From Vibrio panuliri (GTDB taxonomy: Bacteria; Pseudomonadota; Gammaproteobacteria; Enterobacterales; Vibrionaceae): 64,000 nt of DNA. The stretch is taken from assembly GCF_009938205.1 (NCBI RefSeq), contig NZ_AP019654.1, positions 2,756,540 to 2,820,539 of the forward strand. Reading direction: 5' to 3'. The notes under the pieces are model-generated. The model did not search any database. It was not told where the DNA came from and worked only from the letters and a program-made list of their open reading frames with translations. Position numbers and translations under genes: made by a program. Each line of letters begins with the position of its first letter. The stretch's first letter is position 1. Shown here piece after piece: positions 63,609-64,000 of the stretch.

Positions 63609-64000
63609 ATGCGCACCCACTCTATAAAGCAAATGCAAGGCTTTACTCTGATTGAGTTGATGATCGTTGTGGCAATCATCGCCGTGCTCGCCACTATTGG
63701 CATGCCGATGTACAACAACTACACAATTAGATCTAATGTCGTTGCAGCAATCGCCGAAGCGAGTTCGTATAAGACCGCTGTCGCCCTTTGCTACCAAGAA
63801 AATGGCGCCTTGTCATCTTGTGACGCAGGGAATGACGGTGTACCGAGTGCGGCTTCCAAAATTACCGGTATCACCGATGGAAAGATTACCCTTAATCCAC
63901 AAGTCGACTGCGATAATGACTCATCAACCGACAATACTTTTGCCTATAGCCCCGATGTCGACACCGGTGGGATCATGACTTGGAACATTGCTGACGACCA
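63609..64000 (+). CDS. Type IV pilin (major-pilin-like, 3' end beyond window)
   Basis: 130 visible residues. A short charged leader, MRTHSIKQMQG, ends at the prepilin peptidase site: cut between Gly11 and Phe12, then FTLIELMIVVAIIAVLATIG with the +5 Glu, as in type IVa pilins. The mature part has the long helix (YNNYTIRSNVVAAIAEASSYK) and the start of a C-terminal disulfide region with Cys in VALCYQENGALSSCDAG. Assembled by a type IV pilus machine. Not part of the usual pilABCD site as far as the window shows; downstream genes are not visible. Confidence 0.9.
   Translation, partial: MRTHSIKQMQGFTLIELMIVVAIIAVLATIGMPMYNNYTIRSNVVAAIAEASSYKTAVALCYQENGALSSCDAGNDGVPSAASKITGITDGKITLNPQVDCDNDSSTDNTFAYSPDVDTGGIMTWNIADD

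Overview
The window is chromosomal DNA of a Vibrio (Gammaproteobacteria, Vibrionaceae). The evidence is the gene content and order: ubiH-ygfB/zapA-6S RNA-fau-rpiA-serA, ilvIH, leuO beside leuABCD, gshA-luxS, oadGAB, csrA beside a tRNA-Ser/tRNA-Arg cluster, alaS, recA, pncC and mutS. The protein sequences are close to the Vibrio versions of these genes. The species cannot be fixed from sequence alone.

Bases 1-18.1 kb are core biosynthesis. This stretch holds ubiquinone synthesis (ubiH, cut by the window edge), a YgfB-family gene, zapA with the 6S RNA gene and 5-formyl-THF cyclo-ligase, rpiA, serA, the branched-chain genes ilvI-ilvH, an acyl-CoA synthetase, the regulator leuO, a glycosyltransferase/PAP2 pair, and leuABCD behind a leucine-rich leader peptide and attenuator.

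Bases 18.2-25.3 kb hold a DUF547 gene and a complete minus-strand rRNA operon: 16S, tRNA-Ile, tRNA-Ala, 23S, 5S, tRNA-Thr, 5S. It ends in tandem remnants of the 5S 3' end, each next to a terminator hairpin.

Bases 25.3-38.1 kb are an accessory block: an HD-GYP protein, a VOC protein, a cellobiose/chitobiose-type PTS operon with a LacI regulator and a palindromic operator, a trypsin-like lipoprotein, a Gfo/Idh oxidoreductase, and a MarR regulator divergent from a symporter-cystathionine beta-lyase operon. A tRNA-Leu gene follows, again with a tandem copy of its 3' tail plus terminator.

Bases 38.6-55.6 kb return to core genes: an RDD protein, gshA-SLT-luxS, an M16 protease, a YqaA protein, a quinone reductase-like gene, the oxaloacetate decarboxylase sodium pump oadGAB, seven tRNA-Arg(ACG) and two tRNA-Ser(GCT) genes, csrA, aspartokinase and alaS.

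Bases 55.6-64 kb hold the most unusual gene. A tyrosine phenol-lyase (tpl), with the residues known to set TPL rather than tryptophanase specificity, sits between alaS and recA, where many relatives carry recX. No recX is visible. The gene has a 1.4 kb AT-rich upstream region with TyrR-box and CRP-like sites, and the insert is flanked by two related short direct repeats. recA (with a LexA box), pncC, mutS and a truncated type IV pilin gene close the window.
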